A stretch of 64,000 nucleotides of DNA from Spirosoma spitsbergense DSM 19989 (GTDB lineage: Bacteria; Bacteroidota; Bacteroidia; Cytophagales; Spirosomataceae). The notes beneath the pieces were generated by a model. The model saw only the letters and a program-made list of their open reading frames with translations. It ran no database searches and was not told the origin of the DNA. This document shows, one piece after another, positions 7,579-16,907 of the stretch (position 1 is its first letter; the number at the start of each line of letters is the position of its first letter). A program made the position numbers and the translations under genes. The stretch covers positions 21,336 to 85,335 of the forward strand of contig NZ_KB893488.1 in the NCBI RefSeq assembly GCF_000374085.1, read 5' to 3'.

Positions 7579-8172
7579 ATGAGCCTTTTTTCCAGACACT
7601 TACCGGATGCCGATATCATTGCTGGTATACAGGCTGGAGGCTCCACCCGCCACAGCATAGAAAACCGGTTCTACGAAAAACACCTGTTCATGGTTCGGGC
7701 GGGAGAACGCAAGCACCACCTTGCCTACGAAGACTGCGTTTCGGCCTACGACGATGCGATTCTGGCTGTTATTGACCACATCAGTACCGGACGTTTTAGG
7801 GGCCAGTCCAAACTGGAAACCTATCTCTATCAACTATTTACAAACAAGTGTGTTGACCAGATCCGAAAAAAAACGACTAACCGGGAGCAGGTTCACAACG
7901 CTATGTCTATCGACGATTCACTGTTGCAATTACCCGATTTGGCCCATACGGTGGTGCAGCAACTTATTACGCAAAATGATGCCGAGAAGCTACACCAACA
8001 TTTACAACGTATTGGTGACAAGTGTCGACAGATGTTACTGGCCTGGGGTGAGGGATACAGCGATGAAGAAATTGCTCAACAGATGAATTATAACACGGCA
8101 TCCGTAGCCAAAACCAGCCGACTGCGTTGCCTGGAACGATTGCGGGATGCGTATAAACTGACAAACAAATGA
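7579..8172 (+). CDS. RNA polymerase sigma-70 family (ECF-type) factor
   Basis: A 197-residue protein with ECF layout: a region 2 (about residues 25-100) including FRGQSKLETYLYQLFTNKCVDQIRKK, a short linker, and a region 4 helix-turn-helix (about 140-190, GYSDEEIAQQMNYNTASVAKTSRLRCLERL). It should direct RNA polymerase to a small regulon and be held inactive by the membrane protein encoded next, whose gene overlaps by 4 bp. I chose ATG 7579; the frame extends upstream to 7441, but that part is A/T-rich, not family-like, and probably holds the promoter. It is the first gene of a four-gene operon with two proteases. Confidence 0.85.
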   Translation: MSLFSRHLPDADIIAGIQAGGSTRHSIENRFYEKHLFMVRAGERKHHLAYEDCVSAYDDAILAVIDHISTGRFRGQSKLETYLYQLFTNKCVDQIRKKTTNREQVHNAMSIDDSLLQLPDLAHTVVQQLITQNDAEKLHQHLQRIGDKCRQMLLAWGEGYSDEEIAQQMNYNTASVAKTSRLRCLERLRDAYKLTNK

Positions 8173-8885
8173 ACGATCTGGACACCATCGACAACTACTT
8201 TTCCGGACAATTAACTGGCCCGGAAAAGGCGCAGTTCGAGCAGCAGATTGTGACTGATCCCAATCTGGCGGAAACCGTAGCCTTCTATGTACAGGCCCGT
8301 CAAACCGCCCGGCAGCAGGCGCAGGCCGGGCGTAAGGCCGAGTGGGCTGCACTCCGGCAACGACAGGAACCTGTGAGCCAACCCGTTTGGCGGCCCATGT
8401 CCTACGCGGCTGCGGCCTGTGTTGTATTACTGCTGGGTTTATTCGTGTTCTGGCCAAACCCATCGGCTCCAGCTATAGCCGACCGCTACATTCAGGAAAA
8501 TCTCACCACCCTGTCCGTAACGATGAGCAGCCAGCCCGATACGCTTCAACTGGCCCGGCAAGCCTACAACGAAGGGCAGTTTACCCAAGCCGATACGCTG
8601 ATTACTACCCTGCAACAGCGGGATGCCGTCAACACGGATGCGCTAAAATTAGCCGGGCTTGTTTCCCTGCGGCAGGATAAGTACGACAAAGCCATCGAGC
8701 AGTTTCACCGCCTGAGTCAGCGCACCGATTTGCGGGCCAACCCCGGCCTGTTTTACGAAGCCCTGGCCCGCATGAAGCGTAATCAGCCTGATGATAAAGC
8801 CACCGCCCGGCAGTTGCTGAACACGGTTATCGACCAGAATCTGGAAGGCAGAAAAGCCGCGAAAGAGTTGATTGACGAGTTATAA
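8169..8885 (+). CDS. Membrane anti-sigma factor with periplasmic TPR tail
   Basis: 238 residues in three parts. Residues 1-60 (DNYFSGQLTGPEKAQFEQQIVTDPNLAETVAFY) match the cytoplasmic sigma-binding segment common in Bacteroidota anti-sigma factors without zinc ligands. Residues about 77-96 form one membrane helix. Residues about 115-238 are helical repeats with TPR character (ARQAYNEGQFTQADTLI, LAGLVSLRQDKYDKAIEQFHRL) and should lie in the periplasm. The start overlaps the sigma gene (ATGA), so production is coupled. The TPR tail could contact the TPR domain of the CHAT protein encoded two genes downstream; that is inference. Confidence 0.78.
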   Translation: MNDLDTIDNYFSGQLTGPEKAQFEQQIVTDPNLAETVAFYVQARQTARQQAQAGRKAEWAALRQRQEPVSQPVWRPMSYAAAACVVLLLGLFVFWPNPSAPAIADRYIQENLTTLSVTMSSQPDTLQLARQAYNEGQFTQADTLITTLQQRDAVNTDALKLAGLVSLRQDKYDKAIEQFHRLSQRTDLRANPGLFYEALARMKRNQPDDKATARQLLNTVIDQNLEGRKAAKELIDEL

Positions 8886-8911
8886 AAATGACCTGACCAT
8901 CTCTCCCACTT

Positions 8912-10471
8912 ATGGAAACTACACCTAACTCTGAAGACCCGAATCTATCCCATCCAGGCCAGCAAATTCAGTACACGCTGGCACCTGTTCTTTTCAAGGC
9001 ACTATACGCAAAACGGTATAGTTCCAAGCAAACCGGTCCCCCTCCGCCAAGTAAGTCCTTGTTTCCAGGCAGTATTGTTCGCCAGGGTTTGTTGATAATC
9101 CCTGAGGAATATATTCTGGTTGAGAAAGATGAAAATCTTCAGTTGTACAACCTGGGCGAAGGAGGAGTTTTCACACTCGACGTTGTAACTGATAATGTGT
9201 TCGGAAAGTTGAACCGGCCAAAGATAAAAATTATCAAAAACCGGCGGTGTGTTGGTGCTGAAGAGAAAGGGGATGCTAAAAAGGCAGGATGTGATGGTCG
9301 TACACTTTTACTAATCCGCTCAACCGTATCGCTTGACCCGTTGAGCCTGCTTCCGGACAACACTGAATTGCCATTATTATCGCGCGGTAAAGCCGTCGGT
9401 AAAATTCATCCCGGACAGGGTGATTTTACGGGGAGCGGGCATGAAAACGCTCAGGGGCGTGGCCACGAGAACGCGCAGGGACGTGGGCATACCAATTGCT
9501 ACGGATCAGCCATTTATGATGATATGGAGAGTCTTGTCAATAGTAATCTGGTTGTCACGGCCGACCGGCTGAATACATCGGAATGCGCCCCTATTGTTGC
9601 CGTGCTCGACACGGGTATTATTTACACCGAAGAATCGCCCGAAAAGCAGGAGTTGACCTCCTGCCGTACAAATCATACGGGCTGGAATTTTGTTGACCCT
9701 GATACTTTGCCGCAAGATGACCACCCGCATCATCATGGTACTCGCATTGCAACCATCATTCGTCAACAAAGCCCAAAAGCTAGCATTGTGCCGGTAAAAG
9801 TATCAAACCAGGATAATGTCTGTACGCTTTACGATGTACTTTGTGGCCTGGAATATTCAAGGGTTATTGGCGCGAAAGTAATTAACGCCAGCTGGTCATT
9901 CCCCGCCAGCAGTGAAACGCCCATTCCGCTACTTCGGGCGGCTATTGAGCGGTTTGATGGTTGGTTTGTGTGTGCAGCTGGGAACACCAGCCAGTATTTT
10001 CCAGACGTAAGCAATCATGGAAATCCCTTACCCCTGGGTGCTGATAATCATTACCTCTATCCAGCCTGTTACAGTTGCACGATTGACAAAGTAATTACGG
10101 TTACAACTGCTATTACCTTTCGTTTGCCCGATGCACGTGCCTGCCCTGCTGGTGAACGTATAAAATGGTTAGATGTAAGACAGGTGACTGAAAACCGGTC
10201 CAACCTCTTTGTGGATGTAGGCGTAATAGCCAATGCTCCCCTGCCGGGAAGTGTAACAAATCGAGGTTTTCTTACCAGGGGCTTTTCGCCATCCGATGGT
10301 TCATCGTTTGCCACCCCTTGTATTACGGGTGCTGTGGCAAACTTTTTGGTGAAGCACGAGAACCCTCCCCTGCCTGTTACAAACCATGCCCTGCTGAAAA
10401 AGCTTGCCCCTAAAACAGATGCAGGACAACTGGGCAAGGATATTAAAGATGGTCGTTTTTTTATTATATAG
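8912..10471 (+). CDS. Subtilisin-like (S8) serine protease, apparently cytoplasmic
   Basis: 519 residues. The S8 triad is complete: Asp233 in AVLDTGI, His275 in HHHGTRIA, Ser465 in DGSSFATP, with the oxyanion Asn358 in AAGN. No signal peptide or membrane helix is present, unlike most subtilases, so the protein should remain in the cytoplasm. The N-terminal 180 residues are not recognised and resemble a prodomain or sensor. A short near-perfect repeat of GHENAQGR, rich in His and Gly, links it to the protease domain. The gene sits between the anti-sigma and CHAT genes with gaps of 26 and 8 bp, so a role in controlling the sigma factor or a joint proteolytic pathway is likely but unproven. Confidence 0.88.
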   Translation: METTPNSEDPNLSHPGQQIQYTLAPVLFKALYAKRYSSKQTGPPPPSKSLFPGSIVRQGLLIIPEEYILVEKDENLQLYNLGEGGVFTLDVVTDNVFGKLNRPKIKIIKNRRCVGAEEKGDAKKAGCDGRTLLLIRSTVSLDPLSLLPDNTELPLLSRGKAVGKIHPGQGDFTGSGHENAQGRGHENAQGRGHTNCYGSAIYDDMESLVNSNLVVTADRLNTSECAPIVAVLDTGIIYTEESPEKQELTSCRTNHTGWNFVDPDTLPQDDHPHHHGTRIATIIRQQSPKASIVPVKVSNQDNVCTLYDVLCGLEYSRVIGAKVINASWSFPASSETPIPLLRAAIERFDGWFVCAAGNTSQYFPDVSNHGNPLPLGADNHYLYPACYSCTIDKVITVTTAITFRLPDARACPAGERIKWLDVRQVTENRSNLFVDVGVIANAPLPGSVTNRGFLTRGFSPSDGSSFATPCITGAVANFLVKHENPPLPVTNHALLKKLAPKTDAGQLGKDIKDGRFFII

Positions 10472-10479
10472 CCTACCCT

Positions 10480-13131
10480 ATGACTATCAGGCTTATTTGT
10501 TGCAGTTTAGGCCTACTGGTGAGTACCGTAGTCCTTTCTCAGCCAAAACCTGACTCTACCCGTATAGTGGCTACTATCGAACAGGCACGTATATACTATG
10601 ATGCCAATCAGCTTCCCGAAGCGATACACACGCTCACCCCCCTTGTCCGCGAATACCAGAAAACCCCACTATCGTCCACCCTGCGCCCTGTCGATAGGCT
10701 AAAAGCGTTCTACCGGCTCGCGTTTTACCAAAGTAAACTGAATGAATTGTCGGCCTCGCGGCAAACGGCCATAGCGGGTCTGACGTTGGGAAATCGCTAC
10801 CCGCATTATTTCTGGACCGCCGACCTGTACGGCCTGATTGCTTACCTCGATAATACGACCGGCGATTACGAACAGGCTGCAAAAATGGGCGAACGGGGTG
10901 GGGAACTGGGACAACTGGCTCCCAACACCTATAGTGCAGCAAACGGTTTTTTTGAACAGGCCAAAGCCCTGCGGTCGCTTGAACGTTTTGACCAGGGGCA
11001 TATAGCCATCGACCGCGCTATCCGACTGGCTGAAGCGGACAATAGTATCCCCTATGACTTGACCCTGTATTACAGTTGCAAAGCCACACTATATGTGAAA
11101 CAGCAGCAATACCAAGCAGCTGAAACCTATTTCAATAAGGCAATTAAATTGAATAACTCTTTACGGGATGACCAGGGGCTGGGTGACAACCTGACCGACC
11201 TGGGTCGGTTTTATTTTCAGAGACGGCAATACCAGAAAGCGATACCCGTCCTGGAAAGCGTGATACGCATACACCCTATGCCCCATGCACGGGCAAGAGC
11301 CCTGGACATTCTGTCGTTGGTATGTGAGCAACAGGCCCGGTACGAAAAAGCACTGGATTACAATGAGGCAGGGCTGAATCAGCTGCTTGCCGGCACGTCT
11401 AGTAAGCGCACAGGCAAACTACTCCAGTCACCCCAGCTCCGCATTGCCCCTCATCATGACTATCTGTTCGATTTGATTCAACATCAGGCCGATACCTGGT
11501 TCTATTGGGCTTCGGCCACCCAAAACAACCCCACCCGGCTCCGTAATGCGCTCCGCACATACGCCCTGGCCGATACCATGATTGACTTTATGCGCTGGGA
11601 ACATACCGGGCAACAGTCCAAACTCTTCTGGCGGGGCAAAACCCACCGACTCTACGAACAGGCCATCGAAACCGCTTTCCGGCTCAACGATGCAGCCAGT
11701 GCCTTCCGCTTCATGGAAAAAAGTCGGGCCGTTTTGCTCAACGACAAACTCAATGAACTGGGTGCCAGCCGCCAGCTTGACCCTGCTCAATTCGCGCGGG
11801 AACAGCAACTCCGACAGCACGTAGCCGACTGGCAGGCCAAAGTCGCCACTGAAAAGCCTAATACCCCCATTTATGCCAAGTATCTCGATAGTCTGCGTAC
11901 TGTCCAGGAACGGCAGGAAGCCTTTGTGCGTGAACTGGAACGCACTAACCCGGCCTACTACCGCTACAAGTACGACAACCAGACCATTCCACTAAGTCGG
12001 GTGATAGACCAGCTTACCAATCGCAAAGCCTCCCTCCTTACCTATTTCATTGGCGACAGCACCCTCTACGCCATCAGCATTACCCCCAACGGCACCAAAC
12101 TCCTGCGCCTGCCTGCAACGGCCTATACCAAACCAGCCGCTGAACTGCTGGCGCTTAACGCCAACCCCGACGCGCTCAACCGGCAGTTTACGCATTACCT
12201 CACCGTAGCCAACCAACTCTACCGCACATTGCTGTCTCCGTTGAAGCTGCCACCCGGCCGGGTCATCGTGTCGCCGGATGGGGTACTGCTGCCCTTTGAG
12301 GCCCTGAGCACATCGGCCACCAAACCCGATTTTCTGGTGAACCAATACGCCTTCAGCTACGCTTATTCGCTGAATCAACTGTTTAAAGAAACGACCGATA
12401 CGGGTAGAGAAACGAGTTGGTTTGGGCAATCGGGGACATTTCTGGGTATTGCGCCAGTTACGTTTTCGGCCCGACTGGGGCAGGTTCCGCTGGCGGGTTC
12501 GGATGCGGTGCTGAGCCGAATTGGCGGGCAGTTTTCGACTCCCGCCCTGCTCACCGGAGTGTCAGCAACGCGACGGGCGTTTAGCGGGCAGGCGGGGCAA
12601 TACCGCATTATCCAGTTATTTACCCATGCCGATGCCGACAGTACCGACCGCGAACCCACACTGTTCTTTGCGGACTCTACCCTGCGCCTGTCGGAGTTGA
12701 CCACCACCGGGCAGTTGCCCGCCGAACTGGTCGGTTTATCGGCCTGCAAAACGGGTATTGGGGCCAATCAGCGGGGCGAAGGGGTATTTAGTCTGGCGCG
12801 GGGCTTTGCCTCATTAGGCGTTCCGAGCGTATTGACCACGCTCTGGAACGTCGAAAATCAGGCCACCTACGCCCTTACCGAACTCTTTTACACCAAACTG
12901 GCGGAGGGCTTACCCAAAGACGTAGCCCTACAGCAAGCCAAGATTGCCTACCTCGCCAATGCGGACCTATCAGACCAATTACCCAACCGATGGGCGGGTT
13001 TGTTGCTCGTCGGCAATGCCGAACCGATTAAAAAACAACTGCCTTACACTAGTTGGGTCGGTGGTTTTGGCGTAGTAGCGGGTCTTGGGGGGGCATGGTG
13101 GATCCACCGTCGCAGGCAGCGGCTTCACTGA
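10480..13131 (+). CDS. TPR-CHAT caspase-like protease, exported and membrane-anchored
   Basis: 883 residues: signal peptide (cleavage after about VLSQ), TPR repeats over roughly residues 30-400, a helical linker, and a C-terminal CHAT domain (about 590-855). The Cys-His dyad is visible as His716 in LFTHADADS and Cys756 in LSACKTG, followed by the usual GEGVFSLARGF and TTLWNV segments. A membrane helix at about 859-875 ends in HRRRQRLH, so the protease should face the periplasm. CHAT proteases are caspase relatives, several of which work in bacterial immunity or regulated proteolysis. Position after sigma, anti-sigma and S8 genes suggests cleavage of the anti-sigma factor. The target is inference. 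Confidence 0.9.
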   Translation: MTIRLICCSLGLLVSTVVLSQPKPDSTRIVATIEQARIYYDANQLPEAIHTLTPLVREYQKTPLSSTLRPVDRLKAFYRLAFYQSKLNELSASRQTAIAGLTLGNRYPHYFWTADLYGLIAYLDNTTGDYEQAAKMGERGGELGQLAPNTYSAANGFFEQAKALRSLERFDQGHIAIDRAIRLAEADNSIPYDLTLYYSCKATLYVKQQQYQAAETYFNKAIKLNNSLRDDQGLGDNLTDLGRFYFQRRQYQKAIPVLESVIRIHPMPHARARALDILSLVCEQQARYEKALDYNEAGLNQLLAGTSSKRTGKLLQSPQLRIAPHHDYLFDLIQHQADTWFYWASATQNNPTRLRNALRTYALADTMIDFMRWEHTGQQSKLFWRGKTHRLYEQAIETAFRLNDAASAFRFMEKSRAVLLNDKLNELGASRQLDPAQFAREQQLRQHVADWQAKVATEKPNTPIYAKYLDSLRTVQERQEAFVRELERTNPAYYRYKYDNQTIPLSRVIDQLTNRKASLLTYFIGDSTLYAISITPNGTKLLRLPATAYTKPAAELLALNANPDALNRQFTHYLTVANQLYRTLLSPLKLPPGRVIVSPDGVLLPFEALSTSATKPDFLVNQYAFSYAYSLNQLFKETTDTGRETSWFGQSGTFLGIAPVTFSARLGQVPLAGSDAVLSRIGGQFSTPALLTGVSATRRAFSGQAGQYRIIQLFTHADADSTDREPTLFFADSTLRLSELTTTGQLPAELVGLSACKTGIGANQRGEGVFSLARGFASLGVPSVLTTLWNVENQATYALTELFYTKLAEGLPKDVALQQAKIAYLANADLSDQLPNRWAGLLLVGNAEPIKKQLPYTSWVGGFGVVAGLGGAWWIHRRRQRLH

Positions 13132-13424
13132 CCCGGGCCTTGCGGTTCCTCTCCCGTTACTTAGCGAAACCCCTCCCGTTTTCGGTAGTTTGGCCAGGTC
13201 GGGTGTACATCGTATTGGTAGCAGGTCGTATTGCTCATACCCTTATATTCGTAGCCAGACTTACCCTACGGCATGAAAAAACAAGTACCCGACCTGTTCC
13301 AGCATTTCCTCTTTCTCCTCCCCTTCCCAGTCCTGATAAAAAACCGGGAAACGGATCGTGTGGCATCTGGTTCAGCAGCGCGAAACCACCGTACATTGCC
13401 CGGCCGATTCCTGATAAGCAACCC

Positions 13425-14678
13425 ATGAGCCAGCCCCTCATCACCAACGATGCTATTACGCTCGGCCTGTTCCTGGTGGTTCTGACCCTTATTTTTACTA
13501 CCTCGCAGTCCGAACGTCCCTTCTGGCAACGGCTATATACATACATGCCGTCGCTGTTACTGTGCTACATTTTTCCGGCTACGCTGAATAGCCTGGGCAT
13601 CATTTCGGGCGAGCAGTCCAGTTTATACAACGTAGCGACCACCTATCTGCTGCCAGCAGCTTTGGTACTGCTCACCTCCACCGCCGATTTACGGTCCATT
13701 GCCCGGCTGGGCAGCAAAGCACTCATCACCTTTTTATCCGGTACGGTGGGGATAATTATCGGTGCCCCCATTGCGTTTTCCATCGTTATGGCCCTGATTC
13801 CCGGCTTCCGCGAACAGGCTATTGCGGGCGAGTACTGGAAAGGACTGGTGACCATTTCGGGGAGCTGGATTGGGGGCAGCAGCAGTCAGCTGGCCCTGAA
13901 AGAGATTTATGGCTGTAGTGAAGCACTCTTCGCCGTGGTACTGGTAGTCGATGCGGTGGTTTCGACCAGCTGGACGGCCTGCCTGATCTGGGGAGCGGCT
14001 CACAAAGACAAAATAGATAGCTGGCTCCACGCCGATACAGCGTCCATTGAGGAAGTCAAACAGCGCATCCTACAGTATAAGGAAACGCCCGACCGCCCGG
14101 CTAATCTGCTGGATTTGAGCACCATTTTGGCTCTGGGCTTTGGTGGAGGAGCCGTTGCTCACGGGCTGGCCTACGTAATTTCATCCCGGCTGCAACCCTA
14201 CAAAATCGCGCTGGCGGAGTACGGACTGGACCCGTTCACATCCAACTTCCTATGGGTCGTGATGCTCTCTACTACGCTGGGTATCATTCTGTCGTTCACG
14301 CGCCTGCGCAAGCTCGAAAAACTCGGCACCACCGACCTGGCCACCCTCTTCGTTTACTTCCTGATTATGACCATTGGGATGCGACTCGACCTCTCCAACC
14401 TGGGCGGTAACATGGGCCTGTTTCTGGTGGCGGTTATCTGGATGCTTATTCACGTACTGGTCATGCTGGTAACGGCCCGTATCATCCACGCCCCTTATTT
14501 TTTTGTGGCTGTGGGCAGTCAGGCCAACATTGGCGGGGTGTCCACAGCGCCGGCAGTGGCCTCCATTTTTCATCCGGCGCTGGCCCCGGTGGGCGTATTG
14601 CTGGCCGTACTGAGTCACGTACTCGGTACATACGGCGGCTTGCTCACCGCCTGGCTCATGCGACTGGTTGAGGACTAA
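13425..14678 (+). CDS. DUF819 family membrane protein
   Basis: A 417-residue, highly hydrophobic protein with about ten membrane helices. The segments SGSWIGGSSSQLALKE and VGSQANIGGVSTAPAVAS are pseudo-repeats with Gly/Ser-rich re-entrant character, typical of DUF819 (YjcL-like) proteins, which resemble secondary transporters. Substrate unknown. The frame opens at 13053, but the true start is ATG 13425 (MSQPLITNDAITLG); upstream codons overlap the CHAT gene and are not family-like. A 51-codon frame at 13273-13428 ends in an ATGA overlap with this start; it may be chance. It converges on the PD40 lipoprotein gene 33 bp away. Confidence 0.85.
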   Translation: MSQPLITNDAITLGLFLVVLTLIFTTSQSERPFWQRLYTYMPSLLLCYIFPATLNSLGIISGEQSSLYNVATTYLLPAALVLLTSTADLRSIARLGSKALITFLSGTVGIIIGAPIAFSIVMALIPGFREQAIAGEYWKGLVTISGSWIGGSSSQLALKEIYGCSEALFAVVLVVDAVVSTSWTACLIWGAAHKDKIDSWLHADTASIEEVKQRILQYKETPDRPANLLDLSTILALGFGGGAVAHGLAYVISSRLQPYKIALAEYGLDPFTSNFLWVVMLSTTLGIILSFTRLRKLEKLGTTDLATLFVYFLIMTIGMRLDLSNLGGNMGLFLVAVIWMLIHVLVMLVTARIIHAPYFFVAVGSQANIGGVSTAPAVASIFHPALAPVGVLLAVLSHVLGTYGGLLTAWLMRLVED

Positions 14679-14711
14679 CTAAACAGCTAATGCTTTCGGG
14701 GTTGGTTTGGA

Positions 14712-15785
14712 CTAATTCACCGTCGGCACCCCTACCCGGTACAAGTCGAAGCCTCCTTTACCGCCGGGCCGGTTGGAGGAGAAAATCATTAGCTGGTTCG
14801 TGTATGGTTCGATGCCGGTCAGTATGGGCCGGTACTCATCGCTGCTGGTGTTTATGGCAGGACCAAAATTAACAGGTACCGCCCAGCGACTGCCATCCCA
14901 CTGGCTGTAGTACAAATCGTACCCCCCATAGCCACCGGGCCGGTTCGAGGTAAAGACCAGTCGGTTACCCGAAATGAACGGACATTTATCATCGGCCGGC
15001 GACGACAGTTCAGCCACGCGCTCGGTGGCTGCGTCGGTTAGGGTGATTAATTGATTTTGTAACTCCGTGGGCGCAACAGCGGGCAGGGTCGCCTTAAAGA
15101 TATCGAACGAGCCACCCCGGTTCGAGGTGAAGTAAACCGACTTAAAGTCCTTGTCGAAGGTCGGATAGGCATCGTCGGCGGAGGAATTCAGGAACGCAAC
15201 CGGCACCGGGTCCGAAAACGTCTTGTTGGCGGTAGCCGTTGTACTGCCCGGAATGGCCGATGCACCCGTTGGGTTATTGCGGTAGTTATGCGTCAGGTAC
15301 ATGTCAAGATTACCGGTTCGGTCGGAAGCAAACAGCATCAGGTATTCGCCATAGTGCCGGTTGAAACCATCTTTGATTAAATCCCGCTCGTACGACTGAA
15401 TGTATGGCCCCAATTCATTGGCGTTGGAATTCGCTTTGCTGGCGGCCCAGCCAATGGGGGCCAGCTCCTGCAACACACTCAGGCCACTGTAGGGGGTATA
15501 ATCGAATGAAAACAGCCCGGAACGTAAATCGAACGAGTAATTGAGCGACTCCCGGACGAAGTCGAAATCGCTTCTACCACCCCGTTTTGAGGAAAATGTC
15601 AGGGCCGATACCGCACCTACGGTTTGCAGGGCCGAGTTGTAATCATCATCGACCGAATTGATGTCGCCCATATTCTCAACTTTTTCGGGAAAGGCCACTT
15701 CATCGTACCCGTGCAGTTTTTGTTTCGCCGGATCACAACCCAAAAACAGCCCAAGCAGGCAGCCACCCAGTAGTACGCGCTTCAT
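14712..15785 (-). CDS. PD40-repeat (WD40-like beta-propeller) lipoprotein
   Basis: 357 residues with a lipoprotein signal (MKRVLLGGCLLGLFLGC, lipobox cysteine 17). The body shows repeated PD40 blades: LMLFASDRTGNLDMYL, SVYFTSNRGGSFDIFK, RLVFTSNRPGGYGGYDLYY, LMIFSSNRPGGKGGFDLYR. These repeats fold as a beta-propeller and in Bacteroidota often occur in OmpA-linked or type IX-associated envelope proteins; no OmpA domain is present here. Likely attached to the outer membrane facing the periplasm. The frame is open to 15839, but the lipobox fixes the start at 15785. Confidence 0.8.
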   Translation of the reverse strand: MKRVLLGGCLLGLFLGCDPAKQKLHGYDEVAFPEKVENMGDINSVDDDYNSALQTVGAVSALTFSSKRGGRSDFDFVRESLNYSFDLRSGLFSFDYTPYSGLSVLQELAPIGWAASKANSNANELGPYIQSYERDLIKDGFNRHYGEYLMLFASDRTGNLDMYLTHNYRNNPTGASAIPGSTTATANKTFSDPVPVAFLNSSADDAYPTFDKDFKSVYFTSNRGGSFDIFKATLPAVAPTELQNQLITLTDAATERVAELSSPADDKCPFISGNRLVFTSNRPGGYGGYDLYYSQWDGSRWAVPVNFGPAINTSSDEYRPILTGIEPYTNQLMIFSSNRPGGKGGFDLYRVGVPTVN

Positions 15786-15868
15786 CGTTCCTATCGTTTT
15801 TTTACAGGACCCGAATGTATCCAAAACCGTTGGAATCACAAACCCGGCAAATTGATTTCAGGCAGCCA

Positions 15869-16825
15869 TCAGGCCTTCTTCATCACGGATACCTCCGCAA
15901 CCAACTGTTTGCTGGTTGTCCATAAATCCTGTGCTTTCGCCAAATCATACGAATCCGGCGACGATGGTTTCTCCCGCCGGTCGCCCGGCCGATGGAAGTA
16001 AAAGTACTTACCCCTTACATCAGCAAAAGCGGGGTCGCTGATTAATCCGGCCAGCAATGGCCCCGACGTTTGCACACTACCAACTCCGGGCAACAGCCGA
16101 AGCACGGGTAACACATTAGTCCAAACCCATTTCAGCAGGCCGCTTTGTTGCCGGGCAAGGCCGGAACCGGGCATCAGGCCGGGGTCGTAGGCATTGACAG
16201 TCAGGTCGGCGCGACCCAGTGCGGGCAGTCGGCGAATGAGTTCGTAGGCAAACAACAGATTCAGGAGTTTCGAGGTAGCGTACCGAATTGTGCCTGTCAC
16301 AGCGAGTTTACGGGTAGTCGGTTCAGGATACGCCAGTTCCCCGGCGGTTGTATAGGCTGGAGGCAACACGCCTAACGCCCGCGCAAAAGGATCATCGGGG
16401 TAATGCGTCCCGCTGCTGACAACTACGATTCGGCCCTGCCGGGCAAAATGAGGCAGCAGCAGCGTAGTGAGCAGAAAATGACCGAGGTGATTAACACCAA
16501 ACGTCATTTCAAACCCGTCTGCCGTGTATTCGGTGGGTCCAATAATTTGCAACCCGGCGTTGTTGACCAGGCCCAACAGGGGTGGCAAATCCGTTCGGCT
16601 GGCGAACGCGTTCACGAACTGCCGTACCGATGCCAGCGAAGCCAGATCAAGCATCATGGCATATACGTGTTGATTATTGGTCGCCCGTCGAATGGTGCTG
16701 GCAGCGTTTTCGTTTTTTACCTGATTACGGCCTGCCAGTACGACTGCGTAGTGCTGCCGGGCCAGCGTTTGAGCCGCGTAGTAGCCAAGTCCCTGCGTGG
16801 CGCCGGTAATGATAATCGTTTGCAT
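15869..16825 (-). CDS. Short-chain dehydrogenase/reductase (protochlorophyllide reductase / retinol dehydrogenase-like)
   Basis: 318 residues with the classical SDR set: TGATQGLG cofactor loop near the N-terminus, NNAG, the catalytic serine strand VVVSSGTH and the YATSK tyrosine-lysine pair. After the core it carries the PGLMPGSGLAR segment and a C-terminal extension that are typical of the retinol-dehydrogenase/protochlorophyllide-reductase-like subgroup, which usually prefers NADP(H). Substrate unknown. I place the start at ATG 16825 (MQTIIITGA). It lies downstream of a Crp-like regulator on the same strand (82 bp), which may control it. Confidence 0.82.
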   Translation of the reverse strand: MQTIIITGATQGLGYYAAQTLARQHYAVVLAGRNQVKNENAASTIRRATNNQHVYAMMLDLASLASVRQFVNAFASRTDLPPLLGLVNNAGLQIIGPTEYTADGFEMTFGVNHLGHFLLTTLLLPHFARQGRIVVVSSGTHYPDDPFARALGVLPPAYTTAGELAYPEPTTRKLAVTGTIRYATSKLLNLLFAYELIRRLPALGRADLTVNAYDPGLMPGSGLARQQSGLLKWVWTNVLPVLRLLPGVGSVQTSGPLLAGLISDPAFADVRGKYFYFHRPGDRREKPSSPDSYDLAKAQDLWTTSKQLVAEVSVMKKA

Positions 16826-16907
16826 AGTCAATGGGCTGAATGTACCCTGCAAACTTCCGGTATCCGACGTTCCCGATTTTTACCATTTGGCAAAAAATGA
16901 GTTCTGT

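Noticed and set aside
13273..13428. 51-codon frame ending in an ATGA overlap with the DUF819 gene
   Set aside because: The overlap is suggestive of coupling, but the residue composition after the first 25 codons looks random and no homologue family is recognised.
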